This document shows positions 43,315 to 56,700 of a stretch of DNA of 64,000 nt, piece after piece. Numbering within the stretch: position 1 is the first letter of the stretch; every line of letters begins with the position of its first letter. The notes under the pieces are model-generated. The model was not told the origin of the DNA and made no database searches. It saw only the letters and a list, made by a program, of their open reading frames with translations. The position numbers were made by a program, and so were the translations under genes. Origin of the DNA: Symsagittifera roscoffensis (Eukaryota; Xenacoelomorpha; Acoela; Convolutidae); contig NC_087063.1 of assembly GCF_963678635.1 (NCBI RefSeq), forward strand, positions 13,647,006-13,711,005, read 5' to 3'.

Positions 43315-46300
43315 GAATGATTTATGAGAATGAATTCATTGGAAAATTTTTGAAGTCTTAGCACTAACTTGACCTGAAGTTTGCAGCTGCTTCTGCTTCT
43401 GAGAGTAAAAACTCGCATATATTGAAATTTTTTTCCTATAATATACGCTTCAGCCTAAATTTCACATTGGGTAGATATTTGAATAATTGTTCAAATGTTC
43501 CCCAACTATATTATTTTCAAAGTATCAAAACAACAATCAGAAATAAACTGAATATAAAATGTGTTCTGTTCAATCACTACCAGGTTTTCAAAAACGCCTA
43601 CGCACCTTGCGGTACTTGAACCCCCATCTGAAATTTTCCATCTGCTTTGTGCCTCACTTATCCGTACTAATAAATGCAACCAATCTTCTCTTTTGGCTTT
43701 AAAATAGGTGGGTTTCAAAAACCAAGTTAAGGTTCGACTCCCGTCTGGGGAAGTTTTGTGGTCAGTGAGTTTTTGAATGAGATCAAAACCAGTAATTGAA
43801 TACCTCTCTTGAATCCAAAGAATTTAAAAAACTTTATAACGTGAGTACAAAACAGAAGAAGAAAAAACTGATGCTCTGCAAGTAGCACAGGTTGTTCCGA
43901 CCACCACCTTCATAAAAAATTACAAAAGTTTTTTTTTTGTTTTTCATCATAGTAGTGTCGTTTTTACTGCGTGGTGTGATTAGAGAACTATTCCAAAGTG
44001 TAGGAAATTAGTGAACTAGATAAAATCGACTACATATGTGTTCAAAAACTTTTAAAAAGCTATTCAATTTTTTTGCACAAACAGTAATGTTTTTAGCGTT
44101 ACTTGGTCTATTTTGTAGCCTGGATTCCGTGAGGGGTGTTTTGCGTCAACTGGATAGGCGCACAGATAGGCGCCTAAAATCTAACTTTGGGATAACAGAA
44201 CAGTGCTGATTTAAATCCCTACTGTACGAACTAAATCCGGACAAAACCAATAGAATTTAAAATGAGTTTTTCTCAAATTGGGTTGCTTTTAGACAAAAAA
44301 AAGATGAGACGAATTTTGATTCATCACGAGGACAAACTGTGCATTTTGCAAATTCGGCATTCCGCAAAAGGCAAAAACAGAATTATTGCTGAATCCACAA
44401 CAATGCTATTTTTCTTCGATCTTCCTTGCTGTTTTGGATTCCACGGACAAATAGCTAAGACATTGTATAGCTCAACGTCGCTTAGAAAAAGCAACTTTGC
44501 GGAATCAGCAACAAATTTGCCGAGTCCTGAACAGTTTGTGGAATTCGCAAACAAACAATACAAAATGTGTTTAGTAAACTTAAGCTGTCGTGGAATCCGC
44601 ATCTGTAAACGCAATCCGCAAATTGTAAGCGGAATCCACAATTTGTAAGCGTTTTCCACAAATTGTCAGCGGAATACGCAAAAATTTGCAGAATTCACTT
44701 CAAATTGTTGATTCTGCTTAAATTGCGGAATCCGGAACAACTACTAATTTTCACTTGTTGACGAATTCACAACAAAACTAGTGTGCCGAAAAAATTTAGG
44801 TTACAGGTATTTGTACGATTTGTACGAATTGCTGTAAGTGGAATCCATTTCCATGTTGGACAATGTTTGAAGACTTGACTCTGGAACCCAGGAACATACA
44901 GATACAAAACTGTGCGCTTATCCAGTGCAGATTTTGGCCTCATAATAATCCAGCTTCAAAAAGTAAAAAAATTTATGTGCTAGCTTATTTCCCTTGACAA
45001 TTTTAACTTTGAATCAGTTCCTTTTTAGTTGATTTTCTAATTTTCATCGAGATTCATGTAGGAGCACAACATAATAGGGAATAAGCACACGTCATAAGTT
45101 TGCAAGCTAAGCATTAATTAGAAGCCGAATAAAGTCACCAAAAATTTTTGAAGTTTACCACAATCAAAAAACATTGGCTGACTCGGGAACTGTTTATGTT
45201 TTTCTTACGATATTCCACGACGAGAGTTCTGTATAAATGGTAGTATTTTTACTGGATTCACTTATAAAGGTAACTTCAGTGAAGTGAGACCTCAGTTTAA
45301 TATGCTTTTAATATGTACTTTGTGAAGTTTACTCTTAGTGAAGTTAAGCTAGTGCGGCCACTTATAGCTATTTTAATTTTTTGCTTAGTTGGGCTTTTAC
45401 AAAACTATTTTTGATCGGATAACTTCATAATGAGCTTGTAACGGGCCGTGTGATATATCATACTAACATTCTTTCAGTCGTGGTTTGAAGAACCTTAAAC
45501 TTTCAAACAAAATTGTCACCCTGTCGAGAGGAAACGGTTTGAAAGTTTTGGGTTTTAGTCTAACTCGAGCGAGTTATGCAATCAAGTAACGTTCGAGGTA
45601 TGAAAATTGTCCATTTAGGCTTACAACATTTGGTTCATCAAAAAAAATAGTTTAAGAGCTTTATCTTTCATTTGGCAAAAAATTATTGCAAGAAGTTTTA
45701 AACAATTATTTTGCAAAAACGTTAGATTAAATTCTTTTAAAAAACATTTTTTTTTGTTGTTTGTCCAATTGTTTATTTTTTAAAGACAATGTTTTATGTT
45801 ATGCCTATTTCGCTGAGTTTTTACCCTGTTGAGTCGTTTTTTTATCCTACAACGCACAAAATAACAACACGTATTTTAGGATAAAAATTACAGATTTTTT
45901 GTAGTTTCTGCATGAATTTAGTCGGAACTTAATACATTTACAGCGACAGTCTATCCCTTTTGCTGTTTGTGGGTTTGCAATAAAAACATTTTTTCAGTAA
46001 TAAAATCTGCTCGCTTTATGTCGTTGCTTCTGTAACGCTAAGCGGGTCGTGCAAATGAATAGCAAAAGCCAGGCTTGTGTTTAATTAATCGTATTTAAAT
46101 TGCGGTAAGTTTTTTGATTGCTTTACTCCAAGTAACCTGCATGCCCGAACTTTTTTGTATAATTTTTTTTTGCAAATACTGAATAGTTTTAGGATACTGT
46201 GACTATCGTCAAAAATTGAGCGTCTTCTCAGTAAAATTAATGAATTATAAAACTGATAAAAACTAAAACCTGATTTCAATATGGTAGTAATTCAAAACAC

Positions 46301-47500
46301 TCTAGATATGGGCTTTGATTTTTGCGTTAAAAGAAAAATTTTGACAATTTTTTTTTATACAATATAAGTAGAACAAGATATTGGGGCCCTACTTTACTCC
46401 GAAAAGCGAATAAATTTTTGTCTTTCAAGCTTTAAAGGCTGCATCGGGCAGAATAAACGTTCTTTGCGGTTTTTCCCAACAATTTGCCTGTTTGAGAGTC
46501 AATGACTGGAGATGTTAGAAAAAATTTGATGCACCAATCACCCACTTTCTCTGTTCACGTTCGGTCCTACACTCAGTTTAGGCTTCCGACCGCCCCCTCC
46601 AGATTTAACCCCCCACCCTTTTTGTTCCCTCTAATCAGTTTACCCACCTCAGTTTATAACTGATTAAAGTTGATCAAAATAGATTTAATTGAATTGAAAT
46701 TATTTTAACATGTTCTTAATTTCCAAATACTAAAGCTTTCAGATAATGAGGTATTTTCGACAAAAAGTTTAGATGAAGAAAATGCATGCTACCGTGATGA
46801 TTTCACTGATTCTTTTACGTCAAGTTTGCTAACAACTTATGTCAGTGCCCTTGTGCGTGTGCGTTCTTATTTAATTTTCGATTGGACACAAAACAGTTTT
46901 GCTTACGTTTGAGGAAATCCTCCAAATAGTGGTTGAACTCTTTCCTTGAATTTTTTCAAATTCAAATACAAGTTTGAACGATTCTGCTATAGGCCTAGAC
47001 CCTCAAACAAGATATTCTGTAATTAAAAAATTATGTTTGAAAATTTAAAGTGAAAACAAAATTTTGGCTTTGAATTAAAAGTAATATTTAGGAGCAAAAA
47101 CCAAGGGTTATAAGCACACGTCATAAGTTTTAAAGAGATATAAAAAAGAAATACAACTTATTTTAATGAGATATAAGTCATAATGAGATATCAATTAGGA
47201 CAAAAACTGGCACCAGTTTTAATCTAAACAGCATATATAACCCAAAAACATCAAGGAAAAAAGTTTGAAAGTTACCGCATTCAAAACAATGGCTGACTCG
47301 GTAATCGGTTATGTTTTTACATTAATTTTGCTCTACAAAAATTCTCTTAAAAAGCAGGAATTTAAGAGCAGTCATTTAGGAAATTAATTTTAGTTTTCAC
47401 CCAAAGGAGGAATCACCCAAATCTTTTTGCACAGCTATGAACATGAAAATGAATCACACTTTCAGTGGAGATACAAAAACGATATTGGCAGACAGAGCAG
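43315..47500. other. Long stretch without a recognised gene
   Basis: It holds repeat fragments only. GGTTCGACTCCCGTCTGGGG at 43730 looks like a tRNA B box without the rest of a tRNA. At 43870-43910 lies the AAGTAGCACAGGTTGTTCCGACC element end. At 44330-44740 CGGAATCCGCAA-type motifs recur. At 45070-45200 and 47100-47310 two diverged copies share ATAAGCACACGTCATAAGTTT and TGGCTGACTCGG-AA-CGGTTATG. 45455-45560 resembles 6785-6880. The open frame 44262-44648 runs through the CGGAATCC repeats and is not credible as a gene. Confidence 0.45.
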
Positions 47501-47545
47501 AGATAGTTGAAAGCACCTGTAATTAGTTTTTTGTAAGACAAATGG

Positions 47546-49142
47546 TTGTGGCTTTCTGTCGAAAAATTTGAAGAGTTAATAGAGGATTGGAATGGCGCCC
47601 TCCCGAATGACCAAAAAAAACTGATGGCCAGACAAAATCCTAAAAATCCTCACACAAGCCCAAAAATTCTAAAAAAAGATCATGTTCATATTGAAACAAT
47701 GGATAAGCTTTACCGTAAAACGTTATCAGCGGCAATTCAGTTATCAGACTTATTTAATTGTCAATATTTTTTAAATTCAATCACAAGCATACACTCTTCA
47801 AGATGAGAAAAGTAAGAATGTGACAAAAAATTTTATGAAGATAGAACAATGAAGACATTAATCTTGAAGACAACAAACCAGCGTCTCGAATAAGTCGGTC
47901 TTCGAAAGTAAACAAACGAAAGCCTCAAAAAACGAAAACCTGATATTTTGAAATATCATCAATAAAAAAAGAAAGTTTCCAGGACGGCAGATCAATCAAG
48001 TCTAAGCATTTCCAATTGACAGGAAGTGCTGGTGATAATTGACAATTTATATGAACAGAAGACAATTCCCATCACTTTCAATGATGATACAGCGTTTTTG
48101 TTGAAAACAGATCGCAACTCTGTTTGGATTTACACACTTTAGAATTAAAATTTGAAGCAACAATAGAAAATGACTGCTATAATTTGACAAGTGATTCAAC
48201 TACGGGAAAAATTACAGAAGCCTCGAAAATTGCATTGTGCAAATTCATTTTAACTTTTATCCAAGTTTTCTCCAATTGAGATGTTATATACAAGAGTGAA
48301 GTTACCCACACTTCTATCAATTTTCATACGCTCAAAGAGCGATTTTTGAAACTGAGTTTTTTCTCGTCGAGGGCTGTGTGAAAATAAAACTAGCATCTTT
48401 GTGTCAATAGTATAAAGCTGATTGTTTGATATGGACAAAAGCAACCATGAAAGACGTCTAAAGTGGACAAAACGACCTCTCAGAGTGTTTCATGGACGAA
48501 TAAATATTTGATATTTTTACCACGGTTCAATTTTGAACCCTAATAGCAATCTAAGGGTAGGACTGACTCATTTGAAGCCAGAATTTGTTCTCGCGACTCA
48601 AATTGCGAATCCAAAATTTTTTGTGTCAAGTAAGACCTACGTTATGTTTTGCGCGATATTATTCGGTGTCTGAATAACTAAACTATAACGAAGTTACAAG
48701 CAAAACAACTGTAAAACCAACAGTCCAAAGTCATTTTGTCCGCAAAGATGTATTCATTTCGAAACCCTAATGACGGCTGCTAGTTGTCAAGTGTCCTAAG
48801 GCTATCTTCAGTAATCAAAGGAAATAAATTCGGAATTACAGTTTAACATTATAACCCGTTGTTCGCAAAGGTACTCCCATTGACAAATATGACTTATTTC
48901 ATAACCAGCAAGCTGACTCTAAAAAATTTCAAAGTCCCAACTTTGAAGAAGACGGTCCTCCCATAACGCTTAAAAAACGGTCCACCCATAACGCACCTTC
49001 CAATCCTGAAATTGTTGGTGCCCTTTTAAGACTTGAAGTTGAAGTTTTGCGAGGGACAGCAGATCCTAAAGAAGCGTTGCTCGTAGGCCAGCGACTTTCA
49101 ACAGTCTCAATTGATCAAAGCAGCAAAGTTGTTAAACATTGA
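47546..49142 (+). other. Coding-like patches of unknown identity (possible decayed gene or element)
   Basis: I do not recognise a family. Three patches look protein-like in composition: 47546-47806, containing KKDHVHIETMDKLYRKTL; about 48080-48280, containing LDLHTLELKFEATIENDC and ASKIALCKFILTFIQVF; and 48855-49142, an open stretch of 95 codons containing KYDLFHNQQADSKKFQSP and GALLRLEVEVLRGTADPKEA before a TGA stop. They occupy different frames, none starts with a convincing methionine, and no clear splice sites join them. The last patch is the most convincing: it has mixed, charged composition, unlike the AT-driven frames around it. It may be a fragment of a transposon protein or a host pseudogene. 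Confidence 0.35.
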
Positions 49143-49244
49143 CAAATTTTTTCTCAAAAAATCATGGACAGGATTCCTAATTAAAGTTCAACTTTGTTGG
49201 TTCTTTTTTCGAGATCCAATTACTAATCCTACTAGACAACAAAG

Positions 49245-49925
49245 TTAAATATGAATTTATCAAACAATCAATCACGTCTGGCATCTGCTCATTTCGAACC
49301 CAAAAACAACCATGCGACTTGTCGAGGTTTTTTGGTTTTTAATTTGCTTGAAAATTTTTGTTACAAATAACTATTTATATGTTATTTATAAGGCATATTG
49401 AAATTATGTTGATTAAAATTTTAGCGAAAACCAAATTTTCTTTTACAAAAAAAAAACACTTAAATTGAATAGAAGTTAACAAAACACCACGTTTTGTTTT
49501 ACACGTTCAGACTGATAGCTTACATGTAGAATTAGTTTCACGTTCGAACAATTTTTGTGAAACTCATTATTTTTCATGGTTGTTTTTATCAAATTTAAAT
49601 ATGAATTTATCAAACAATCAATCACGTCTGGCATCTGCTCATTTCGAACCCAAAAACAACCATGCGACTTGTCGAGGTTTTTTGGTTTTTAATTCGCTTG
49701 GAAATTTTTGTTACAAATAACTATTTATATGTTATTTATAAGGCATATTGAAATTATGTTGATTAAAATTTTAGCGAAAACCAAATTTTCTTTTACAAAA
49801 AAAAACACTTAAATTGAATAGAAGTTAACAAAACACCACGTTTTGTTTTACACGTTCAGACTGATAGCTTACATGTAGAATTAGTTTCACGTTCGAACAA
49901 TTTTTGTGAAACTCATTATTTTTCA
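49245..49925. repeat. Direct tandem duplication, 350-bp unit
   Basis: TTAAATATGAATTTATCAAA starts at about 49245 and again at about 49595; the copies are almost identical through CACGTTCGAACAATTTTTGT and end with AACTCATTATTTTTCA at about 49575 and 49925. Low divergence implies a recent event or an assembly artefact. Confidence 0.92.
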
Positions 49926-51200
49926 GAAAATATTTAATAATAAAAAATTAATTAAAAAATTGGTAAATCAACGTTACTTTTTTCTAAAAATTTTGCAGTT
50001 TCTAGCAAAATAGCAATTTTTTTTTCAATTTTTTCGGTGTTTGAACTAATCTCTATCAAAAAATTGATGATTTCTTTGTTATCTTTCAATTGGGAAATAT
50101 TCCGAAATAAATTGAAATAAAATTGATGATTTTAAGGTCACTTTTCATATGGGAAATTTTTACAAAATATATACACAAATATTTTTTCATTTTTTGTACT
50201 ATTAACATAAAAAATTGTTTCTTCCTTTTTTGATCTAATTTAACGACTACTACTGAATTTAACATGAATTAAAAATTATGTGGGCATATATAAGCAACAA
50301 CACCAGCTTGGTTTAGCGAATTTTTGACAGTGAGTACTGAAAATTGAAAAGTAGTATATGTATACCCTAATATATACATATATGTTTTGATTCCTCTTTC
50401 TTCCTTTACAAAACACAAACTTTTATATATCAACGGTAATTGCTCGGTAATTGCTCGGTAATTGCTCGGTAATTTGGTTGTCAAAAACATGGTTTTGGTT
50501 CGAGAATCGAAAGATGTTTTTTATTTGGTTTGACCGCTGGTTATGATATTATTTAACTTTGTCTGCGTCGTGCGTGGCTTTATCAGAGGCACTTTTATTG
50601 TTTTGTTTTAATGGTTTTAAGATTGCGAGTGCCTCTTAGTTTTAATACTTTCTTCTCAATTATTTTTTGGTTGAATTCTCAATGTGTGAAAAAGTATATG
50701 AAATAAGCATGGAGGTCCTGGACCGCTCGATTTTCATTTTTCAAGCTGAAACGCAAACCTTTCTTAAAGTCATTTCTTCAACATGTTTTACCAATTGATT
50801 ACTATTTTTTGACGATGGTTAACAAAATTATCGTGCGTTTTCAAACCAGGGCCCAGCCGCTCATTTTTGCTCTCACAGCAATCATAAGAAAGTATTGAAA
50901 AATAGTGTACTTTGCATTTATTATCTCAAAGATCAAAATATAATTCGTATTTGAGTATATTGTACCAACTTGTATATAAGTCATAAAAATTAAAACCGTT
51001 TTTTGTTTCTGAGCTTTGACGTCTAAGATCTCTAAAAGCGCCTCCATTGTAGTATGACGCTGGCCAACTTTAAATATGAAGAACCTTTTGAGCGTGATCA
51101 AATAAAAACGCCTTCATTGTTATTGAGAGGCACAAGCCACAGGTAAAAATCATTTTGAACCAAAACTTTCTTCATCAACAGTTGATCAAATCAAGTCTGA
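49926..51200. other. Intergenic stretch upstream of the secreted acidic protein gene
   Basis: No gene recognised. An 11-bp tandem repeat, GGTAATTGCTC, occurs about three and a half times at 50435-50475. TATATAAG at 50973-50980 could be a TATA-type promoter element for the gene whose start codon is at 51208, but the distance (about 230 bp) requires a long 5' untranslated region or leader, so this is weak. Confidence 0.4.
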
Positions 51201-51207
51201 TAAAAAA

Positions 51208-52609
51208 ATGAGAGTTCTTCTAGTCGTCACGCTTCTTGCTTTGGCCGTCGCTTTTATCGATGGTAAGTTAAGCTATTTCTTACTAAGATGTCTAAAACCA
51301 TACCTAAAGTTTATGAAAAATATTTGTTTGTCATTCGAGTGTGATTACATGTTTTGCCCCTTAGTATGTTTCTCCCCCAAATAATTCACTATCAAAGCAC
51401 AGCAAGGATTGAAAGGGTTGATTGGGACTCTAAATTCAAACAAAGCAACAGTCTGTAGGGTTAAATTGAGCAGCATGTTTCGAATAGACATCCAGTTGAC
51501 ATTAATTTTCTAAGCTATTCGTCTATCTAATACAGCTTAAATTGAATAATCAATTTTCTTTGTTGATATCCAAAAAATTCATGATGGACCGATTTCTCAA
51601 TATCTATTAGCTACTTAACTTTTCCTTTTTCAAATCCTTTCATCAACCATAGATGTGCCGATCAGCTTTCTGAAACAATTTTCGGACCAGAAAAAACCAT
51701 AGCGACCTTGAATTTTTTTGGTCAAGAAAGACCAACAAGATCAATTACCATTTTCACTTTTTTCAGCCAACCCCAATCGGGTGATGAAGCGGAACCGCGT
51801 TGTGCACAAAGCGAGACGGGACCACATACAACAACCACGAGGCGCTGTGCCTTCATCCGGGTCTGGAATGGTCGTTGATACGATGGGAGATGTGAAAGAC
51901 ATGGTTGAAGATACGGTTCCGGAGAAAGATTTGATGGACAAACCGAAGAAAGACGACGAGGTCTGTCTGAAGAAGAAGGAGCTGGGTCCCATCGTCGAGT
52001 TGGTCGAGCTCTTCTACCTGGTAGGTCATGTGGATATAAATTCGAGGGACCAATTTGAGAGATGCCGAATGTTTGTTGAATAAGTTGAATAAGTTATCCT
52101 TAACATAAATATCAGTCAAGAAGATATTTTTCATATTTTGATACATTTTTGGGCATGATACGGACGGTCATGAGCTGATGGGAGAATATCGCGGCTCTAA
52201 TTGATTTATCATATTGTTTTTTTTAAGAATTTTGTTTTCTTTTTCGTGAACTTCTTGAAAACAAACTTGAATGGTTCCAACGGAGAATAGTTGTTTAGTG
52301 TTCTTATTGTGTTTCTAGATCCAAGATTTCTACGCCTTCCGAGAGGCTTGCGGTGAATTCGACTACGACGAAGAGTACTACTTCTCTGGCGCAATCGACA
52401 AACGAGGAGACGACTACGACGAAGAGAAAGAAGACGAGGAGTTGCTGCTGGAAGAGATTGACATCTGGGAGATCGAATGGAAGGTGTTCGGAGACTTCAT
52501 CGATGCCGCATTTAGATGCGACTGGCAGAAGTTCTGCGACCGAGTCCCGTTGTCGCCTGAGGATGAGGCAGCCCTCTGCCCCTACGGCCCATTTTTCTGG
52601 AGGAAATAG
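51208..52609 (+). CDS. Small acidic secreted protein, three exons, no recognised family
   Basis: Exons 51208-51262, 51767-52020 and 52319-52609 join in frame (600 nt, 199 residues). All four splice sites are canonical and strong: G/GTAAGT, TTTTTTCAG/CC, CTG/GTAGGT and TTTCTAG/AT. Residues 1-18 (MRVLLVVTLLALAVAFID) are a textbook signal peptide. A short basic stretch follows (NRVMKRNRVVHKARR) with two possible furin-type sites, KR and KARR, so a propeptide is likely. The last exon is strongly acidic and aromatic (DYDEEYYFSG, DDYDEEKEDEELLLEE) and contains five-cysteine chemistry overall (C at VCLKK, EACGE, FRCDW, KFCDR, ALCPY); the odd number suggests a free cysteine or a disulfide-linked dimer. 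The codon pattern and G+C content are clearly above the surroundings. I recognise no domain. By context it is an extracellular, possibly matrix or house/cuticle-type protein, but that is a guess. Confidence 0.88.
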
Positions 52610-52771
52610 GCTGAACAGTCGTGAACGGAATCAAGCTGGATGGCTCAAATTGTGAATGAAAAAGACTCTGATTTTAACATTTGGATAAAGTTTGTGTAGT
52701 TTATAGTGTCTGTTTTGCAGCCCATAGATGATGTCTTTGTCTGTGTCAGTTTTCAAATTGTAAAAAATCAT

Positions 52772-52788
52772 AATAAAATTTGAATAAA
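52772..52788 (+). promoter_or_regulatory. Polyadenylation signals of the acidic secreted protein gene
   Basis: Two AATAAA hexamers, at 52772 and 52783, lie about 165-175 bp after the stop codon. No competing signal is closer to the stop. Confidence 0.6.
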
Positions 52789-52799
52789 AAACGCATTTT

Positions 52800-53324
52800 T
52801 GAATTAGTCAGTACATTGAGCAGGAGTTTTTCCAGCGGCGACACCAAGCAATTTTGTTACAGATGCGGATAACATACTGGGATCCAGAGCTGCCGATTTG
52901 ACATTAAATATTGAGCCAGAAAAAGAAAAGATTACGCAGAAAGCGAGACAGGGCATGTTAAATTAGAATTTCACCGGCCTGAATCAAGGTATCATCAATG
53001 AATGCGCTTAGACAAATAGAAATTGAAGAAGTTGAATTTTCTAAACAGTTGTAAATAGTTTTAGGGAGCCGTTTTCAAAACAAAATGGAAAGTTCTGTCA
53101 ACTTTTTTAGTCCACCACTTTGAAAATATGACAGGCCAAATAATGACCTCTTTGAGCACTTTTCGAAAAAAAATTTAATAAAAAAATTGTGGCATTTTCG
53201 GCACACTCCCCTTTCACTTTTAGTTTTGGCAACGAATACGCGCCTTCGGAAATTTTTGAGGTTGTTAAACCAAAAGTGGGTGTCGTAAAATAGAAAAAAT
53301 ATGGGACCCTTTTGAAAAATTTGG
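52800..53324. other. Intergenic stretch without a recognised gene
   Basis: No domain or family was seen; the minus-strand open frame around 53107-53427 overlaps the dispersed element that starts at 53325. Confidence 0.4.
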
Positions 53325-53640
53325 CAGCCTGGGTCAAGGGCGGATCTAGGATTTTTCGAGGGTGGGATTTTCCAAAATTTTGTCGACTTTTTTTTAGGTC
53401 AGCCAAACTGATTTTTCGCTCTCCCAAACTATTAAAAAGTCCCTGTACTGATCATTTTTTTTTTGCGCCGCAGGCAAAAATTTGAAAAAACAGGCCGAAA
53501 ATAGCGTTTTTAGGCACTTTTTGGAAAATTTAGGGTCCGTCTGCCAATGGATATCTCTTTGGGTCGGCAGGGGGTCGAAACCCTAAATAAAGCGTCCGCT
53601 TACCCCCTCCCCCCACCACCACCTCAAATCAGCCCCAGCC
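53325..53640. mobile_element. Dispersed short element with GGCGGATCTAGG end and B-box-like arm
   Basis: It starts AAGGGCGGATCTAGGATTTT, then TTTTTTTTAGGTCAGCCAAA, CGCTCTCCCAAAC, GCGCCGCAGGC, AGGGTCCGTCTGCC and a TCGGCAGGGGGTCGAAACCC arm, then a C-rich tail. It is the same order as 28320-28680 and, inverted, 57250-57583. Confidence 0.75.
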
Positions 53641-53784
53641 AGGGTTGAGACGAAGATAAGGGGTGATGGCAGTTGTTTTTCGCACTAATGAGTTAATCTG
53701 AAAAATGTAGGACACGCACAATCAGAGCATGCTATATAATCATAGAACGATCAACCAAATTCTCAACAAATTATAATGAAACCG

Positions 53785-56700
53785 AATTCATTTGAGATTG
53801 CAATTATTTGAGATCAGACCTACTTGAGTTCAAACCCATTTGACATTTGATACATTTGAGAATGGATCAGTTTGACATCAGATCCATTTGGCAACTGACC
53901 TTTTTGAGATCGGATCAGTTTGACATATGATCCAATCGACATCGGATCTAATTGAGATCAGATCTATTTGACATCAGATCTATTAATGATCGAATCCATT
54001 TGAAACTGGATGCTTTTGACACCGCTTCTATTTGCGAACAGATCAATTTGAGCTCGGTCCATTTGAGATCGGATCCATTTGATATCTGATTCATTTGTGA
54101 TCGGATCCATTTGATATTGGGTCCATTTGAAATCGAAATCATTTATGATCGAGTCCATATGACATTGGCTCCTTTTATGAACGAAGCCATTTGATGGTGG
54201 ATCTTTTTGAGATTAAAGCCAGTTGACATCGGGTCCAAAAAAGATCGGCTCTATTTGTGATCGAATTGTTTGACCTTGTTTCCATTTGATATCGGATCAC
54301 ATTTGATATCGGATTTGTTTGAGATCGGATCATTTGACATCGGATCCACTTGAGATGGGATCCATTTGACATCTGATTCACTCATGATCAGATCCATTTT
54401 ATATTCGTTCCGTTTGAAATCGAATTCAATTATGATCGAACATTGTTGTCATCAGATCCATTTGAGATCGGATCCACTTGGCTTGGGTTCGATTTGAGAT
54501 CAGATACATTTAGGGTAGGATCAAACCGATGTCGAATCTGTTTGAGGTCAAACAATTTGACATTGGATCCAAATAAGATCGGATCCGATTGTTACCAGGT
54601 TCACTTGAGATAGGATCCGTTTGGCATAGGTTCGATTTGAGATCTGATACAGGAGAGGATTTGAGAGGATTAAATCGATACAGGATCCATTTGAGACCGG
54701 AACATTTGACATTGGATCCAAACAAAACCAGATTCGTTCGTTATCAGATTAATTTGAGGTCGGATCGATTTAATTTTGAATCCTTTTTAGATTTTAAATT
54801 GGATTCAATTTGATATCGGATCTATTTGAGTTCAGATCACACTGACATAGGATTTAACAGGGAATGGACCCATTTGACACCAGATACATTTGAGATTAGA
54901 TCCCTTTACTTACATCGAACCCAGTTGACAACATATAATTCATCGGATCCAATCAGGATTGTGTCTTTTTGAAATCGGATTCACTTAGGGTCGAACCAAT
55001 AGTCGGATGCATCTGATCTAATTGAGATCAAGTTGTTTTGACATGGGCTCGAACTGATATCAGATCTACACGGTATAGGTTCAAATTGATCTCAGATCCA
55101 TTTGAGATCGAACTCATTGGATCCATTTACGATCTGATATTTTGAGATCAGTCAGGTTTTTTGAGATCATTTTGACTAGATATCTTTTTGAGATTGAGTT
55201 CAATTTGACAATGGACCCATTTGAGATGAGTTCAAATTGACATCGGATGTAATTGGGACTGGACCCATTTCACATCGCAATGTTTAAAAATTGAATCCAA
55301 TTGACATCGGATCTATCTGAAATCGAATACTTATGAAATCGAATCAACTCTTTACCTGATCCATTTGAGATTGAATCTGTTGAAAATCAGTATCGGTTGT
55401 CTTTGAAACGATTCGAGATTAAGTTATTTTGACATCAAACCCGTTTGAGATCGGAGCAAATAGAATTCGAATCGATTTGAACTTGGACCCATTTGATATC
55501 GAATCTGAGTAAAATCGACTAATTTTGACATCGGATTATTTTGACATTGGATCCAATTGATGTCGTAAGCATTTAAGGACCGGATCCATTTGACATCGAA
55601 TCGATTCAAAATTTGATCAATTTGACATCGATTGTTTTTAAGCATGGATCTTTTTGACATTGGATTCATTTGACATCAGATTGATCTGAGAATGGACCTC
55701 TTTGAGATCGAATCAATTTGAGATCGGATTCATTTGACATCAGATTGATCTGAGAATGGACCTCTTTGAGATCGAATCAATTTGAGATCGGATTCAATTT
55801 GACATCGCACTCGGACCCAGTTGACATCGGATAAAATTGACATCGGATCTAATTGGGACGGGATTTACATTGCATTGTTTGAAAAATGAGTTCAGTCGAC
55901 ATCGGATTCAATTGCGATGGGATCTTTCTGAAATCAGATTTACTTTATATTGACCTCACAATCGAATCCATCTGGCCCAGTTGAGATTGTCGGGTCTTTT
56001 CGGCATGAGTTTGACTTGAGATTGGATTCATCTGATATCGGTTCATTTGGCATGGGTTCAAATTGATATCCGATTCATTTGAGACTGGGCCCACTTGACA
56101 TTGGATCCATTTACTATCGGATCAGTTTTTTGTTCAGGTATTTTGTGATCGGACTCATTTGATATTGAATCCTTGTAAAAGCGTAAACTTTTGACTTTGT
56201 ATTCTATTGACATCGGATCCAATTGACATCGTAAGCGTTTAGGGTGAGATTCAATTGACATCGGACCAAAATTGGATCAATTTGTCATCGGATCTTTTTG
56301 GCATTGGATTCAATTAAAATTGGATTTGTTTGTTATCAGATCGAATTGAGATCGGACCTTTTTGAGATCGGACCACTTTGACATTGGCTCTATTTGGTAT
56401 GGGATTTATTTACAGTTGAATCCTTTTGACTTGGATACAATGTGAGTGGATCCATTTGACATCGAATCCATTTGAGATCGGAACAATTTGACGTCGGATC
56501 TGTTTGAGAATGGATCTGTTTGACATTGGATTCATTTAAGAATGAATCTTTAGACATCGAATCTTTTAAAAATGGATTCTTTTGAACTTGAATATATTTG
56601 ATATATGATTCATTTGAAACCCGATTGTTTGGACAGCGGATCCAATTGAGATCGGACCTATTTGTTTCGGAACTATTCGAGATCGGACCCATTGAAAACG

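Noticed and set aside
43725-43755. Perfect B box (GGTTCGACTCC) suggesting a tRNA gene
   Set aside because: No A box or acceptor stem at the right distance, and the T-stem pairs poorly.
44262-44659. Open frames of about 110-128 codons on both strands
   Set aside because: They lie on opposite strands over a CGGAATCC-type repeat patch with no domain signature.
52353-52655. Threonine/arginine-rich open frame on the plus strand
   Set aside because: It is a shifted-frame shadow of exon 3 of the acidic secreted protein, whose correct frame has canonical splice sites.
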